From the NCBI GenBank assembly GCA_002688875.1, contig NZDU01000022.1:12772-17865 (forward strand): a DNA stretch of 5,094 nucleotides. The letters are read 5' to 3'. The position numbers and the translations under genes are program-made. Positions 1-5,070 of this stretch are shown in pieces (the stretch's first letter is position 1; each line of letters starts with the position of its first letter). The notes under the pieces were generated by a model that saw only the letters and a list, made by a program, of their open reading frames with translations, searched no databases and was not told the DNA's origin. This stretch comes from Candidatus Pacearchaeota archaeon (lineage in GTDB: Archaea > Nanobdellota > Nanobdellia > Pacearchaeales > GW2011-AR1).

Positions 1-13
1 TGTCTGTCTGTCT
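1..13 (-). repeat. GACA tetranucleotide repeat (truncated by window edge)
   Basis: The minus strand carries just over three tandem GACA units, continuing past the edge. They lie in the coding sequence of the coiled-coil protein. Because the unit is four bases, any frame reads as a permutation of Asp-Arg-Gln-Thr with no stop, so the tract encodes a repetitive DRQT linker whichever frame enters it. Confidence 0.75.
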
Positions 14-223
14 AAGATTTAGGGTATTTTGTTCTAAATTTGATGTATTTTCTAATAAATTAAGTTGATTTTCTTGTTTTATTTGAGTTTTTCCTACTAT
101 GGTTAATAGGTCTTTTAGTTCATCTATTGATAGTTTAATCTGGGAGATTTCGTTGTTTAGAAAATTTATGTCATTTCTAACATTTGTAAATGCTTCTTTT
201 ATTGGGTCTTCTGGAAGGTCCAT
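1..223 (-). CDS. Coiled-coil protein, N-terminal part (runs off left edge)
   Basis: Reading the minus strand from an ATG at 223-221 gives an uninterrupted frame of 74 codons that leaves the window without a stop. The visible protein starts MDLPEDPIKEAFTNV and continues with regularly spaced Ile/Leu and Asn/Glu/Lys/Gln residues, as in a long alpha-helical coiled coil (about residues 8-68), and ends in LRQTD encoded by a GACA repeat. The start is chosen because a TATA-like box (252-244) is centred 25 bases upstream, so the mRNA is probably leaderless. From memory, DPANN archaea have a family with this build: an N-terminal coiled coil, a DRQT-repeat linker, then a C-terminal helix-turn-helix domain outside this window. 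If that is right it is a DNA-binding regulator, but the C-terminal part cannot be seen here and no function is assigned. Confidence 0.72.
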   Translation of the reverse strand, partial: MDLPEDPIKEAFTNVRNDINFLNNEISQIKLSIDELKDLLTIVGKTQIKQENQLNLLENTSNLEQNTLNLRQTD

Positions 224-240
224 TATAATTTTAATGTGTT

Positions 241-253
241 TTTTTATTTAAGT
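241..253 (-). promoter_or_regulatory. TATA-like box for the coiled-coil gene
   Basis: On the minus strand CTTAAATAA (252-244) followed by an A-run is centred 25 bases upstream of the ATG at 223. This matches the usual archaeal TATA-box to transcription-start distance and implies a leaderless message. The assignment rests on spacing and sequence only. Confidence 0.5.
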
Positions 254-325
254 ATTTAGATGAATCAAAAGAAGTGAATAAAAATCCTATCGTTCGCTTT
301 GTAGCAAATTATGAGATATTTTTAA

Positions 326-358
326 GCTCCAACTGGTTGCGCCCACCACTGTTGGAGC
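326..358. other. GC-rich intergenic hairpin
   Basis: Eight-base arms GCTCCAAC (326-333) and GTTGGAGC (351-358) are perfectly complementary. The stem can extend inwards with TGGT (334-337) and ACCA (345-348), leaving a 7-base loop and a 2-base bulge (349-350). The element is 21/33 G+C in an otherwise very AT-rich neighbourhood, which suggests selection for structure. It lies 6 bases past the stop of the minus-strand winged-helix gene, so it could be a 3' processing or termination structure, a small structured RNA, or one copy of a dispersed palindromic repeat. No T-tract follows it on the minus strand, so it is not a classical intrinsic terminator. A second perfect palindrome, CAATAATTATTG (358-369), abuts it and covers that gene's stop codon. 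Confidence 0.6.
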
Positions 359-363
359 AATAA

Positions 364-630
364 TTATTGTTTTTGGTGATAAACTTCGTAGACTTTGTTT
401 ACTAATTTCCATTTGATTCTTCTTGAGAAAATATCTCCTTTTTGGTTCTTTTTGATTGGAATAACCAATCCTTTGTCTTTCAACTCAAATAGGAGTTTTT
501 TTATGAATTCTTCGTCTCTGGCGATTTCTCTAGCTATCGTTGCCGTGAATGGGTAGTTGGGAAATGAATGGTATAGGAAAGATAGGATCTGTTCAGTTAT
601 TTTATCTTTTTTTTCTTGGCTGATTCTCAT
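364..630 (-). CDS. Small winged-helix DNA-binding-like protein (88 aa)
   Basis: This 88-residue basic protein reads as a compact winged helix. There is an N-terminal helix (about residues 6-24), a short helix around TATIAREIARD (29-39), a third helix EEFIKKLLFELKDKG (40-54), and then a basic beta-hairpin wing (about 55-77) ending in the K-W-K-L strand. The pattern of a residue-40 acidic start followed by KKLL.ELK..GL is typical of the recognition-helix region of archaeal winged-helix regulators. From memory, close relatives are common in Pacearchaeota/Woesearchaeota, where they remain hypothetical. The ATG at 630 is supported by a TATA-like box centred 26 bases upstream (leaderless). It is divergent from the helicase operon and shares the 631-709 spacer, so it could regulate that operon or itself, but this is inference. 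DNA targets and ligand, if any, are unknown. Confidence 0.82.
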   Translation of the reverse strand: MRISQEKKDKITEQILSFLYHSFPNYPFTATIAREIARDEEFIKKLLFELKDKGLVIPIKKNQKGDIFSRRIKWKLVNKVYEVYHQKQ

Positions 631-651
631 AGATTTATAAGGAATGAAATA

Positions 652-660
652 TTTTTAAAG
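652..660 (-). promoter_or_regulatory. TATA-like box for the winged-helix gene
   Basis: On the minus strand CTTTAAAAA (660-652), continued as TATTTC, is centred 26 bases upstream of the ATG at 630. The spacing fits a leaderless archaeal transcript. The same nonamer recurs at 5070-5062. Confidence 0.6.
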
Positions 661-681
661 TTGTTTATCTTGAGTAGTTAG

Positions 682-691
682 TTTTTTAAAG
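682..691 (+). promoter_or_regulatory. TATA-like box for the helicase operon
   Basis: TTTTTTAAAG is centred about 23 bases before the TTG at 710, so transcription should begin near that codon. The spacing from TTTTTAAAG (683-691) to 710 is 27 bases measured from its first base, identical to the spacing between TTTTTAAAG at 5062 and an ATG at 5089. The box is the best candidate promoter for the Lhr/92-aa/phosphoesterase unit; a second copy of the motif at 652-660 is more likely used in the opposite direction. Confidence 0.5.
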
Positions 692-709
692 AGCTGTTAT
701 ATTGTAAAC

Positions 710-3376
710 TTGCGTTCTTGGAGTAAACTGGATGAAATGAAATCGAAAATGGAATTGGCGCATAAGTATCCTGATGCTGTGTTGAGGGAAGAGAAAGAGT
801 TAATTGGGATTTTGGATCCTTTGGTTAGGGAGTGGTTTTTTGGGAGATTTAGGGGTTTTTCGGATAGTCAGTTGTATGGGGTTATGAATGTGCATGAGAG
901 GAAGAACATTTTGATAAGTGCTAGTACTGGAAGTGGGAAGACTCTGACTAGTTTTTTGAGTATTTTGAATTATCTTGTTGTGTTGGCTAGGAAAGAGGAG
1001 TTGGAGGAGAAAGTTTATGCTGTTTATTCTAGTCCGCTTAAGGCGTTGAATAATGATATTTTTGTGAATTTGATTCGACCGTTGGAGGAGATTAATGAGT
1101 TGGCTAAGAAGAAAGGTGTTGAGTTGCAGGAGATTAGGGTGGGGCTTCGAACTGGAGATACGACTGCTAGTGAGAAAGCTAAGATGTTAAGAAAACCTCC
1201 TCATGTTTTTATTACGACTCCTGAGAGTATGGCTATAACTCTTACTACAAAGAAGTTTATTGAGTTGTTTTATTGTGTGGAGTTTGTGATTATTGATGAG
1301 ATACATTCTCTTGGAAATAAGAGGGGGGTTTATCTGAGTATAAGTTTGGAGAGGCTTGAAGAGTTGAGTAAGATAACGCCGGTTAGGATTGGTTTGAGTG
1401 CGACTATTGCTCCGTTGGAAGAAGTGGCAGGGTTTTTGGTTGGTAAGGATAGAGATTGTTTGATTGCTAGAGTTAAAAGTAAAAAGAAAAATGATATTAA
1501 AGTTATGAGTGGGGTTGATGATTTGATAGGAAGTAGTAGTGAGAAGATTCATAATTCGTTGTATGGGTTGATAGATAAATTAGTTGGAGAGCATAATACG
1601 ACTATTATTTTTTCTAATACTAGGGCTGCGACTGAGAGAGTGGTAAGTAATTTGATAGATATGTTTCCAGAGAATTATATTGGAAAGGTTGAGGCGCATC
1701 ATTCGTCGTTGAGTAAGGAGCATCGGTTTATGGTTGAGGATAGATTGAGGAAAGGGGAGTTGAAGGTGGTTGTTACTAGTTCGAGTCTTGAGTTGGGTAT
1801 TGATATTGGGAATGTGGATTTGGTTATTTTGCTTGGGAGTCCAAAGAGTAGTGCTCGTGTTTTGCAGAGAATTGGGAGGGCGGGACATAATATAGGAGAT
1901 GTTAGTAAGGGAAGGTTTGTGGTTTTAGATAGGGATGATTTGATTGAATGTAGTATTTTGGCTAAGGAAAGTATTGAGAATAAGATTGATAAGATACATA
2001 TTCCTAGGAATTGTTTGGATGTTTTGAGTCAGCAGATTTATGGGATGGCGATTCAGAAAATTTGGGATATAGATGAGATGTTTAGTTTGATTAAGAGAAG
2101 TTATTGTTATTCGGAGTTGAGTAGGGATGATTTTATGAGTGTTATTAGTTATTTGAGTGGAGAGTATGCGTTGGAACATAGGAATGTTTATGCGAAGATA
2201 TGGTATGATAAGGAGACTCGGCAGATTGGGAAGAGGGGGAAGTTGGCTCGTGTGATTTATTTGACTAATATTGGAACGATTCCTGATGAGAGTTTTGCGA
2301 CGGTTGTTATTGCGAGTGGGGAGATGAAGGATCATAGAGTAGGGCAAGTAGATGAAGGGTTTTTGGAGAAGATGAAGCCAGGGGATGTGTTTGTCTTAGG
2401 TGGTAAGAAATATCAATTTATGTATACTAGGGGAATGAAGGTTTATGTTAAGGCAGGGATTAAGAGGAATCCTACGATTCCTAGTTGGTTTTCTGAGCAG
2501 TTGCCATTGAGTTTTGATTCTGCTTTGGAGTTGGGTAAGTTTCGAGGGTTGGTTAATGGGATGTTTGAGAAGAAGGTGAAAAAAGGTTCAACATCTAAAG
2601 ATGTTGAAGGTGACAAAGCTCGGATTGTTGAATTTATCATGAGTCATTGTTATGTTGGGAAGAGTGTTGCTCAGAGTATTTATGGTTATTTTAATGAGCA
2701 GTATAAGTATGCTAAGATTCCGCATGAGAAAAAGATTTTGATTGAGTTTTATAAGGGGGAGAAGAATTATGTGATTTTTCATAGTTTGTATGGAAGGCGA
2801 GTTAATGATGTGTTGTCGCGGGCTTTAGGGTATTTGATGGGGCAGAAAGTTGGGAGAGATATTGAGATGGGGATAAATGATAATGGGTTTTATTTTGCTG
2901 GGGAGAAGTTGCCGATTGATGAGGCTTTGAAGGTTTTGAACTCTCGGAATTTGAGAGAAGCTATTGAGGAGGCTATTTCGAAGACCGAGATACTTAAAAG
3001 AAGGTTTAGGCATTGTGCGGCTCGGAGTTTGATGATACTTAGGAATTATAAGGGAAGGAGTAAGAGTGTTGGGAAGCAACAGATGAGTTCGTTTTTTTTG
3101 TTGAGCGCGTTGAATAAAATTAGTAAGGATTTTCCGATTTTGAAGGAGGCGAGGAGGGAGGTTTTGGAAGATTTGATGGATGTTGATAATGCTACTAAAG
3201 TGTTGGAGGCTATTGAGAAAGGATTTGTTAAATTTGAGAAGATTGAGACTAAACTTCCTAGTCCATTTGCGTTTAATCTGGTGTTGCAGGGTTATACTGA
3301 TATTATGAAGATGGAAGATAAGATAGAGTTTATGAAGAGGATGCATAGGGAGATACTTAAGGAGATAGGGGAGTAA
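710..3376 (+). CDS. lhr: Lhr-family ATP-dependent DNA/RNA helicase (Lhr-core)
   Basis: This is a superfamily 2 helicase of the large-helicase-related family, an ATP-driven 3'-5' translocase that unwinds DNA and RNA:DNA hybrids in repair or replication-coupled processes (family knowledge). Motifs in order: Walker A ASTGSGKT (residues 71-78), Ia SSPLKAL (107-113), Ib TTPES (169-173), DEIH box (196-199), LSAT (229-232), IIFSNTRAATERV (299-311), motif V TSSSLELGIDIG (356-367) and motif VI QRIGRAGH (386-393). The Lhr-specific part follows: a winged-helix region (about 430-510), the N-x-GTIPDES signature (520-528), a beta-barrel with the PGDVFVLGG segment (557-565), Trp593 in the IPSW context where Lhr proteins place a nucleic-acid-stacking Trp, and a C-terminal domain with RRFRHCAARSLMILRNYKG.. 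SVGKQQ (764-791). At 888 residues it is a full-length Lhr-core without the bacterial C-terminal extension. The start is uncertain: TTG 710 fits leaderless spacing from the box at 682-691, but ATG 737 or 749 would lose no conserved motif. It is the first gene of a tight three-gene unit. Confidence 0.95.
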   Translation: MRSWSKLDEMKSKMELAHKYPDAVLREEKELIGILDPLVREWFFGRFRGFSDSQLYGVMNVHERKNILISASTGSGKTLTSFLSILNYLVVLARKEELEEKVYAVYSSPLKALNNDIFVNLIRPLEEINELAKKKGVELQEIRVGLRTGDTTASEKAKMLRKPPHVFITTPESMAITLTTKKFIELFYCVEFVIIDEIHSLGNKRGVYLSISLERLEELSKITPVRIGLSATIAPLEEVAGFLVGKDRDCLIARVKSKKKNDIKVMSGVDDLIGSSSEKIHNSLYGLIDKLVGEHNTTIIFSNTRAATERVVSNLIDMFPENYIGKVEAHHSSLSKEHRFMVEDRLRKGELKVVVTSSSLELGIDIGNVDLVILLGSPKSSARVLQRIGRAGHNIGDVSKGRFVVLDRDDLIECSILAKESIENKIDKIHIPRNCLDVLSQQIYGMAIQKIWDIDEMFSLIKRSYCYSELSRDDFMSVISYLSGEYALEHRNVYAKIWYDKETRQIGKRGKLARVIYLTNIGTIPDESFATVVIASGEMKDHRVGQVDEGFLEKMKPGDVFVLGGKKYQFMYTRGMKVYVKAGIKRNPTIPSWFSEQLPLSFDSALELGKFRGLVNGMFEKKVKKGSTSKDVEGDKARIVEFIMSHCYVGKSVAQSIYGYFNEQYKYAKIPHEKKILIEFYKGEKNYVIFHSLYGRRVNDVLSRALGYLMGQKVGRDIEMGINDNGFYFAGEKLPIDEALKVLNSRNLREAIEEAISKTEILKRRFRHCAARSLMILRNYKGRSKSVGKQQMSSFFLLSALNKISKDFPILKEARREVLEDLMDVDNATKVLEAIEKGFVKFEKIETKLPSPFAFNLVLQGYTDIMKMEDKIEFMKRMHREILKEIGE
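2587..2608. repeat. Perfect inverted repeat inside the helicase gene
   Basis: Arms TTCAACATCT (2587-2596) and AGATGTTGAA (2599-2608) are exactly complementary with a 2-base centre. The segment encodes the polar stretch around residues 626-634 (GSTSKDVEG), which looks like a linker between the Lhr beta-barrel region and the C-terminal domain. Local codons (TCA, ACA, TCT) are unlike the G/T-ending codons of the rest of the gene. Role unknown. Confidence 0.7.
3368..3373 (+). promoter_or_regulatory. Ribosome binding site of the 92-aa gene
   Basis: GGGGAG lies 4 bases before the ATG at 3378, within the last codons of the helicase gene. It is complementary to the CCUCC end of archaeal 16S rRNA and supports ATG 3378 as an internal operon start that does not depend on leaderless initiation. 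Confidence 0.55.
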
Positions 3377-3377
3377 G

Positions 3378-3656
3378 ATGGTTAAATTGCATGGAATAGA
3401 TTTGAGAGATAAGACTAAAGAAATGATTTATCCAGGACTTTATGAAACGCCTGAAGGGTGGAAAAATATTTATTTAGAAAATGGATTATTATATTATGGA
3501 TATTTTGATAAGAAAAGGTTAATTACACATAATGGAGGGAGGGAAACTGTTAGGGCAGGTTCTTTGAGTCGAGTGATTGTTGATTCACCTTTATTAAATA
3601 CTAATGCAGAGAATATGTTAAGGAGTTGGGCATATATATTTGGAAGAAATAGATAA
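3378..3656 (+). CDS. Unrecognised 92-aa protein between Lhr and phosphoesterase
   Basis: I do not recognise this 92-residue protein. It shows no signal peptide or membrane segment. Aromatic residues are abundant (about 11 Tyr/Trp/Phe), with segments suggesting short beta strands (WKNIYLENGLLYYGYF, residues 28-43; SLSRVIVDS, about 62-70) and a C-terminal helix (NAENMLRSWAYIFGRN). It has no Cys, so it is not a zinc finger. It starts 1 base after the helicase stop, with a GGGGAG ribosome site, and its TAA overlaps the ATG of the next gene by one base, so all three are very probably co-transcribed and translationally coupled. Its codons end more often in A (TTA, GGA, AAA) than those of the helicase, which prefers TTG and GGG. 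A role as accessory or bridging subunit for the helicase and phosphoesterase is possible from context alone. The clean coupled frame argues that it is real. Confidence 0.8.
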   Translation: MVKLHGIDLRDKTKEMIYPGLYETPEGWKNIYLENGLLYYGYFDKKRLITHNGGRETVRAGSLSRVIVDSPLLNTNAENMLRSWAYIFGRNR

Positions 3657-4552
3657 TGAAAACTAACATCAAATTCCTAGATGATTGTTTATTAATAGAA
3701 GATATTCTAGTAATTGGAGATTTACATATTGGATATGATAGTCAATTTCATGGGAGGGCTGTGTTTCCTAATGTGCAGATTGGGGGTATTATTGAGAAGT
3801 TGAATAAAGTTTTTGAGTATTTGAATGATGGGAAGATTAAGGTTAAGAAGGTTGTTTTGTTGGGAGATATTAAACATGATTTTGGAGGGATAAGTGATAT
3901 TGAGTGGAGAGATACTATTAGGTTTTTGGATTATCTTAATGAGAAAGTTAAGGAGGTTGTTGTGATAAAGGGGAATCATGATATGGTGTTGGGTCCTATT
4001 TTAGAGAAGAGAAAGATAAAGTTGAGGGATTATTTTAAGGTTAAATTAAAAAATGGGCAGAGAGTTTGGTTTATGCATGGGGATAAGATGTTTAAACAGT
4101 GTTTAGATGATTCGACAGACAGACAGATAAATAGACAGATAGTAGGTAAAAGGATTAGTAAGATTTTGAAGAGTAAAATTGGTAGGGTAAATGGTGGGAA
4201 AAGTGTTAAGAAAGAGGATATGGGGAAAGATATTTTTGTGTTTGGGCATTTGCATCCTGCGATTGTTTTGAATGATGAGTATAAGAGTGAGAAATATAAG
4301 TGTTTTCTCGAGGGTGAATGGAAGGGTAGGAGGGTTTTTGTTTTGCCGAGTTTTAGTTCGGCTAGTTTGGGGTTTGATTTGAGTGAAGTGGATAGGTTGA
4401 ATGATGATGAAAGGGTTAGTAGGGGTGGGAGGAAGATTAAGGGGAAGTTTTTTGTTATTGATGGGAAGGATCTTAAGAAATTTGAGGTGGTTGTTTATAA
4501 TAATAAAGAAAATAGGGAGTATAGGTTTAGGAAATTGGGGGATTTGATATGA
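3656..4552 (+). CDS. Metallophosphoesterase, archaeal SbcD-related type
   Basis: This is a calcineurin-like metal-dependent phosphoesterase of the group annotated in archaea as putative SbcD-related phosphoesterases (COG1407-like, from memory). All metal-site motifs are present in order: GDLHIG (21-26), LLGDIKHDF (68-76; Asp71, His74), GNHD (106-109), MHGD (140-143) and GHLHP (197-201). These residues normally bind two Mn or similar ions and cleave phosphomonoesters or phosphodiesters; the substrate here is probably nucleic acid, judging from the Lhr neighbour. Relatives of Lhr are also found beside metallophosphoesterases in bacterial repair clusters. The distance between MHGD and GHLHP (about 53 residues) is long for the family and contains a Lys-rich insert (about 147-190) that begins with a GACA-repeat-encoded TDRQINRQI segment. 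The ATG overlaps the previous stop as TAATG, and the gene ends with tandem in-frame stops TGA TAG. It carries no obvious C-terminal extra domain. Confidence 0.92.
   Translation: MKTNIKFLDDCLLIEDILVIGDLHIGYDSQFHGRAVFPNVQIGGIIEKLNKVFEYLNDGKIKVKKVVLLGDIKHDFGGISDIEWRDTIRFLDYLNEKVKEVVVIKGNHDMVLGPILEKRKIKLRDYFKVKLKNGQRVWFMHGDKMFKQCLDDSTDRQINRQIVGKRISKILKSKIGRVNGGKSVKKEDMGKDIFVFGHLHPAIVLNDEYKSEKYKCFLEGEWKGRRVFVLPSFSSASLGFDLSEVDRLNDDERVSRGGRKIKGKFFVIDGKDLKKFEVVVYNNKENREYRFRKLGDLI
4114..4142 (+). repeat. Degenerate GACA tetranucleotide array inside the phosphoesterase gene
   Basis: Seven consecutive 4-base periods are visible. Units 1, 2, 3 and 6 are exact GACA, units 4 and 7 are GATA, and unit 5 is AATA. 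They encode TDRQINRQI (residues 154-162), between the MHGD and GHLHP metal motifs. The same unit, in the same orientation relative to its coding strand, occurs at the left window edge in an unrelated gene. A pure 4-base array changes length by frame-shifting steps, so the decayed copies may have fixed the present length. Confidence 0.8.
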
Positions 4553-4562
4553 TAGATTGGTT

Positions 4563-4567
4563 AAAAA
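4563..4567 (-). terminator. Possible T-tract terminator of the 136-aa gene
   Basis: The minus strand reads TTTTT here, about 42 bases beyond the stop codon at 4609. Archaeal RNA polymerase can terminate at oligo-T on the non-template strand. A single T5 run is weak evidence. Confidence 0.3.
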
Positions 4568-4573
4568 GATAAA

Positions 4574-4616
4574 TTTTTAAGTTAAATTGAATTAATATAA
4601 TAAATTAATTATTTTT
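4574..4616 (+). terminator. Probable T-tract terminator of the Lhr operon
   Basis: Two plus-strand T5 runs (4574-4578 and 4612-4616) lie downstream of the phosphoesterase stop. Just before the second, AATTAAT (4590-4596) and ATTAATT (4604-4610) form an all-A/T inverted repeat with a 7-base loop. The second run reaches into the end of the convergent minus-strand gene. Oligo-T is the main archaeal termination signal; the A/T hairpin may be incidental. Confidence 0.4.
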
Positions 4617-5019
4617 CTGGTTGTTTGAATGAGATTTTAGGTAATGGGACATGAAGAGGTAAGCCGAGTTCATCTTCTAGGTAGAGTGCTTTGATGTTGC
4701 ATTTGTTCATTATGAAGTTGAATAAAGGGACTCTTGCATCTTCTGGGAGTTTTTTGTTTTTCCAACTGTCTAGTAATTCTTTGAGTTCGTTATTTTCGGG
4801 AAGAATTAATACATTTCCATTAAATTCTAATTTTGCGCTTTTGTCTGAATAGCTAACAGAGAGATTGAATTTTATTTTGATGATTTCTTCTTTAGTGATT
4901 GGGATGTCTTCTTTGATGACGTCTTTGATGTCTATGTTTTGATTTACTTGAAGGTTTTGTTTTAGATTTTCAGATCTTTCTGCTAATATTTTTGTTAAAT
5001 TGAAGCCTATTATTCTCAT
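4609..5019 (-). CDS. Conserved-looking archaeal small protein, possibly SecB-like fold (136 aa)
   Basis: This soluble 136-residue protein has no signal peptide or membrane span. Its layout is an N-terminal strand MRIIGFNLTKI, a polar segment (about 12-45), two long beta strands IIKIKFNLSVSYS (46-58) and SAKLEFNGNVLIL (61-73), helices ELKELLDSWKNKK (78-90) and ARVPLFNFIMNKCNIKALYLEDEL (95-118), and a Pro/Leu-rich tail GLPLHVPLPKI (119-129). I recall near relatives as hypothetical proteins widespread in DPANN archaea. The order of N-terminal strand, antiparallel strands, helix and GxP-x-x-x-PLP tail recalls the chaperone SecB (GFPPLLLAPINF-type tail), but this is resemblance by eye only. On the minus strand a short AAGGT element lies 3 bases before the ATG, suggesting a leadered mRNA. 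The gene is convergent with the Lhr operon and its codons end in A or C, opposite to the plus-strand genes. One Cys (107) is present. Confidence 0.8.
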   Translation of the reverse strand: MRIIGFNLTKILAERSENLKQNLQVNQNIDIKDVIKEDIPITKEEIIKIKFNLSVSYSDKSAKLEFNGNVLILPENNELKELLDSWKNKKLPEDARVPLFNFIMNKCNIKALYLEDELGLPLHVPLPKISFKQPEK

Positions 5020-5061
5020 TTTACCTTATTTTTGTTTAATAGTTAGAGAGAGTATATTGGG

Positions 5062-5070
5062 TTTTTAAAG
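5062..5070. promoter_or_regulatory. Shared TATA-like motif at the right edge
   Basis: TTTTTAAAG on the plus strand reads CTTTAAAAA on the minus strand, identical to the box proposed for the winged-helix gene. For the minus-strand 136-aa gene it is centred 47 bases from the ATG, giving a leader of about 20 bases that would contain the AAGGT element. On the plus strand it is centred 23 bases before an ATG at 5089, so a leaderless plus-strand gene may begin at 5089 and leave the window; only six bases of it would be visible. An alternative minus-strand box is AATATACT around 5058-5051. Confidence 0.4.

Noticed and set aside
326..358. tRNA or CRISPR repeat
   Set aside because: There is only one hairpin, no cloverleaf arms or T-loop motif, and no second repeat copy with a spacer nearby.
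1187..2347. Three further minus-strand frames opposite lhr (1187-1552, 1580-1888, 1925-2347)
   Set aside because: They overlap the conserved helicase motifs, have the same skewed composition, and lack their own promoter or ribosome-site signals; they are antisense shadows.
2825..3346. Long open frame on the minus strand opposite lhr (173 codons)
   Set aside because: It lies entirely inside a clear helicase gene. The C-poor plus strand leaves few stop triplets on the complement, and the translation is low-complexity (Asn/Leu/Ile/Pro-rich) without any domain.
3378..3656. Zinc-ribbon or transcription-factor assignment for the 92-aa protein
   Set aside because: It contains no cysteine and no recognisable helix-turn-helix, so the assignment cannot be supported.
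3722..3979. Minus-strand frame opposite the phosphoesterase
   Set aside because: The sense strand encodes the catalytic motifs GDLHIG, GD..H and GNHD in this stretch; the antisense frame is explained by composition.
4114..4142. Frameshift in the phosphoesterase caused by the GACA array
   Set aside because: The reading frame stays open through the array and GHLHP follows in the same frame, so the gene is intact as assembled.
710..4552. Mobile element or defence island around the helicase
   Set aside because: No transposase, integrase, nuclease-toxin or terminal inverted repeats are visible; the Lhr-phosphoesterase arrangement is explained by known repair-type gene pairs.
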